Positions 4,687 to 5,375 of a stretch of DNA of 5,375 nt are shown piece by piece (the first letter of the stretch is position 1; each line of letters opens with the position of its first letter). The notes under the pieces are model-generated. The model was not told where the DNA came from. It searched no databases and saw nothing but the letters and a program-made list of their open reading frames with translations. Source of the DNA: an uncultured Oscillospiraceae bacterium (lineage in GTDB: Bacteria > Bacillota > Clostridia > UBA1212 > SIG427). The DNA is taken from positions 1 through 5,375 of the forward strand of contig CABQMV010000121.1 of assembly GCA_902465325.1 (NCBI GenBank), written 5' to 3'. The translations under genes and the position numbers were made by a program.

Positions 4687-5375
4687 ATGGAAAAACCAAT
4701 GACCAACAATAGAAAAACAGCAATTATCGGCTGCGGCTTTGTAGGCTCCGCCACAGCTTTCTGTCTAATGCAAAGCGGTCTTTTTTCAGAGATGGTTTTG
4801 CTGGACGTGGACCAGAAAAAGGCGGAGGCGGAAGCCCTGGATATCTCCCACGGCATTCCTTTTGCGGGACATATGAAAATTTACGCCGGAAACTATGATG
4901 ACATTGCAGATGCCGCCATTATCATTATTACGGCCGGCGCAGGACAAAAGCCCAACGAAACGAGACTGGATTTAGTCCATAAAAATGTAGAAATTTTTAA
5001 AAGTATTATTCCTGAAATTTCCCGGAGAAATTACCAGGGCATTTTGTTAATTGTCTCAAACCCTGTGGATATTTTGACCTATGTCTCTATAAAACTCAGC
5101 GGTATGCCGGAAAGTCGGGTAATCGGATCCGGTACCGTCCTGGACACTGCCCGGCTAAAATACGAGCTGGGCCAGCATCTGAGCGTTGACGCCAGAAGCA
5201 TTCACGCTTTTATTATCGGGGAACATGGGGACAGTGAAATCGCCGCCTGGAGCTGCGCCAACGTATCCGGTGTGGCATTAAACCATTTTTGCGAACTGCG
5301 GGGGCATTTTAATCATGACGACTCCATGGACGAAATTGCGGAAACCGTGAAAAACAGTGCTTACGAAATCATTGC
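4687..5375 (+). CDS. ldh: L-lactate dehydrogenase (NAD-dependent), 3' part missing
   Basis: Reduces pyruvate to L-lactate with NADH in the cytoplasm, regenerating NAD+ during fermentation. The first 229 residues of about 310-320 are present; the rest lies off the right edge. Rossmann motif GCGFVG (15-20); Asp40 ending LLD is the likely NAD ribose ligand. Substrate-site residues are all visible: Gln87 in AGAGQKPNETR (the Q102 position that marks lactate rather than malate dehydrogenase, which has Arg), Arg93, Asn125 (SNPVD), Asp153 and Arg156 (LDTAR), and catalytic His180 in IGEHGDSE. The usual ANQKPGETR appears here as AGQKPNETR, a small deviation next to the specificity residue. ATG 4687 has GGTGA (4674-4678) 8 bases upstream plus an AAAGGAG at 4666; the in-frame ATG at 4699 is 20 bases from that site. 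Divergent from the oxidoreductase operon, with a candidate Rex site between. Confidence 0.95.
   Translation, partial: MEKPMTNNRKTAIIGCGFVGSATAFCLMQSGLFSEMVLLDVDQKKAEAEALDISHGIPFAGHMKIYAGNYDDIADAAIIIITAGAGQKPNETRLDLVHKNVEIFKSIIPEISRRNYQGILLIVSNPVDILTYVSIKLSGMPESRVIGSGTVLDTARLKYELGQHLSVDARSIHAFIIGEHGDSEIAAWSCANVSGVALNHFCELRGHFNHDDSMDEIAETVKNSAYEII

Noticed and set aside
4515..4856. 113-codon minus-strand open frame across the ldh start
   Set aside because: It covers the intergenic regulatory region and is antisense to the N-terminus of ldh; no family resemblance.
5125..5136. Adjacent GGATCC and GGTACC, resembling a cloning linker
   Set aside because: The bases encode GSGT of the conserved LDH stretch VIGSGTVLD, in frame and in the expected place, so this is natural coding sequence.

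Overview
The window looks like a piece of a low-to-medium GC, anaerobic Bacillota genome. A gut clostridium of the Lachnospiraceae type is my best guess, inferred from gene content, strong Shine-Dalgarno sites and sigma-A style promoters; no rRNA or other phylogenetic marker is present. It holds seven protein genes. Two are cut by the window edges: a sugar ABC ATPase on the left and a lactate dehydrogenase on the right. I see no tRNA, rRNA, CRISPR array, insertion sequence or phage gene.

Left block (1-1815). The N-terminal 258 residues of an RbsA/MglA-type sugar ABC transporter ATPase lie on the minus strand. Divergent from it is a complete AraC-family regulator on the plus strand (937-1815). 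The 162 bases between the two start codons contain a striking symmetric element at 873-902: TTGTAC-N17-TACAAT reads as a sigma-A promoter on both strands, so the -35 of one promoter largely coincides with the -10 of the other. The arrangement suggests a locally regulated sugar-uptake locus continuing off the left edge.

Middle block (1816-4500). A four-gene minus-strand operon encodes a complete 2-oxoacid:ferredoxin oxidoreductase of the VorB (branched-chain 2-oxoacid) type. In transcription order it runs: 2[4Fe-4S] ferredoxin subunit (4294-4500), alpha subunit (3195-4253), TPP-binding beta subunit (2427-3173), gamma subunit (1888-2424). Gaps are 40, 21 and 2 bases. A good extended -10 promoter lies upstream (4543-4571), and a hairpin followed by a U-tract ends the operon at 1840-1868. 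The enzyme would oxidatively decarboxylate 2-oxoacids to acyl-CoA, passing electrons to ferredoxin, or run in reverse.

Right block (4501-5375). An L-lactate dehydrogenase gene starts at 4687, divergent from the oxidoreductase operon, and runs off the right edge. The 186-base intergenic region contains a good candidate binding site for the NADH-sensing repressor Rex (4591-4608), placed where it could act on ldh and possibly on the divergent operon. That would link pyruvate reduction and ferredoxin-linked 2-oxoacid metabolism to redox state. The protein families themselves are known; the most interesting signals here are regulatory.
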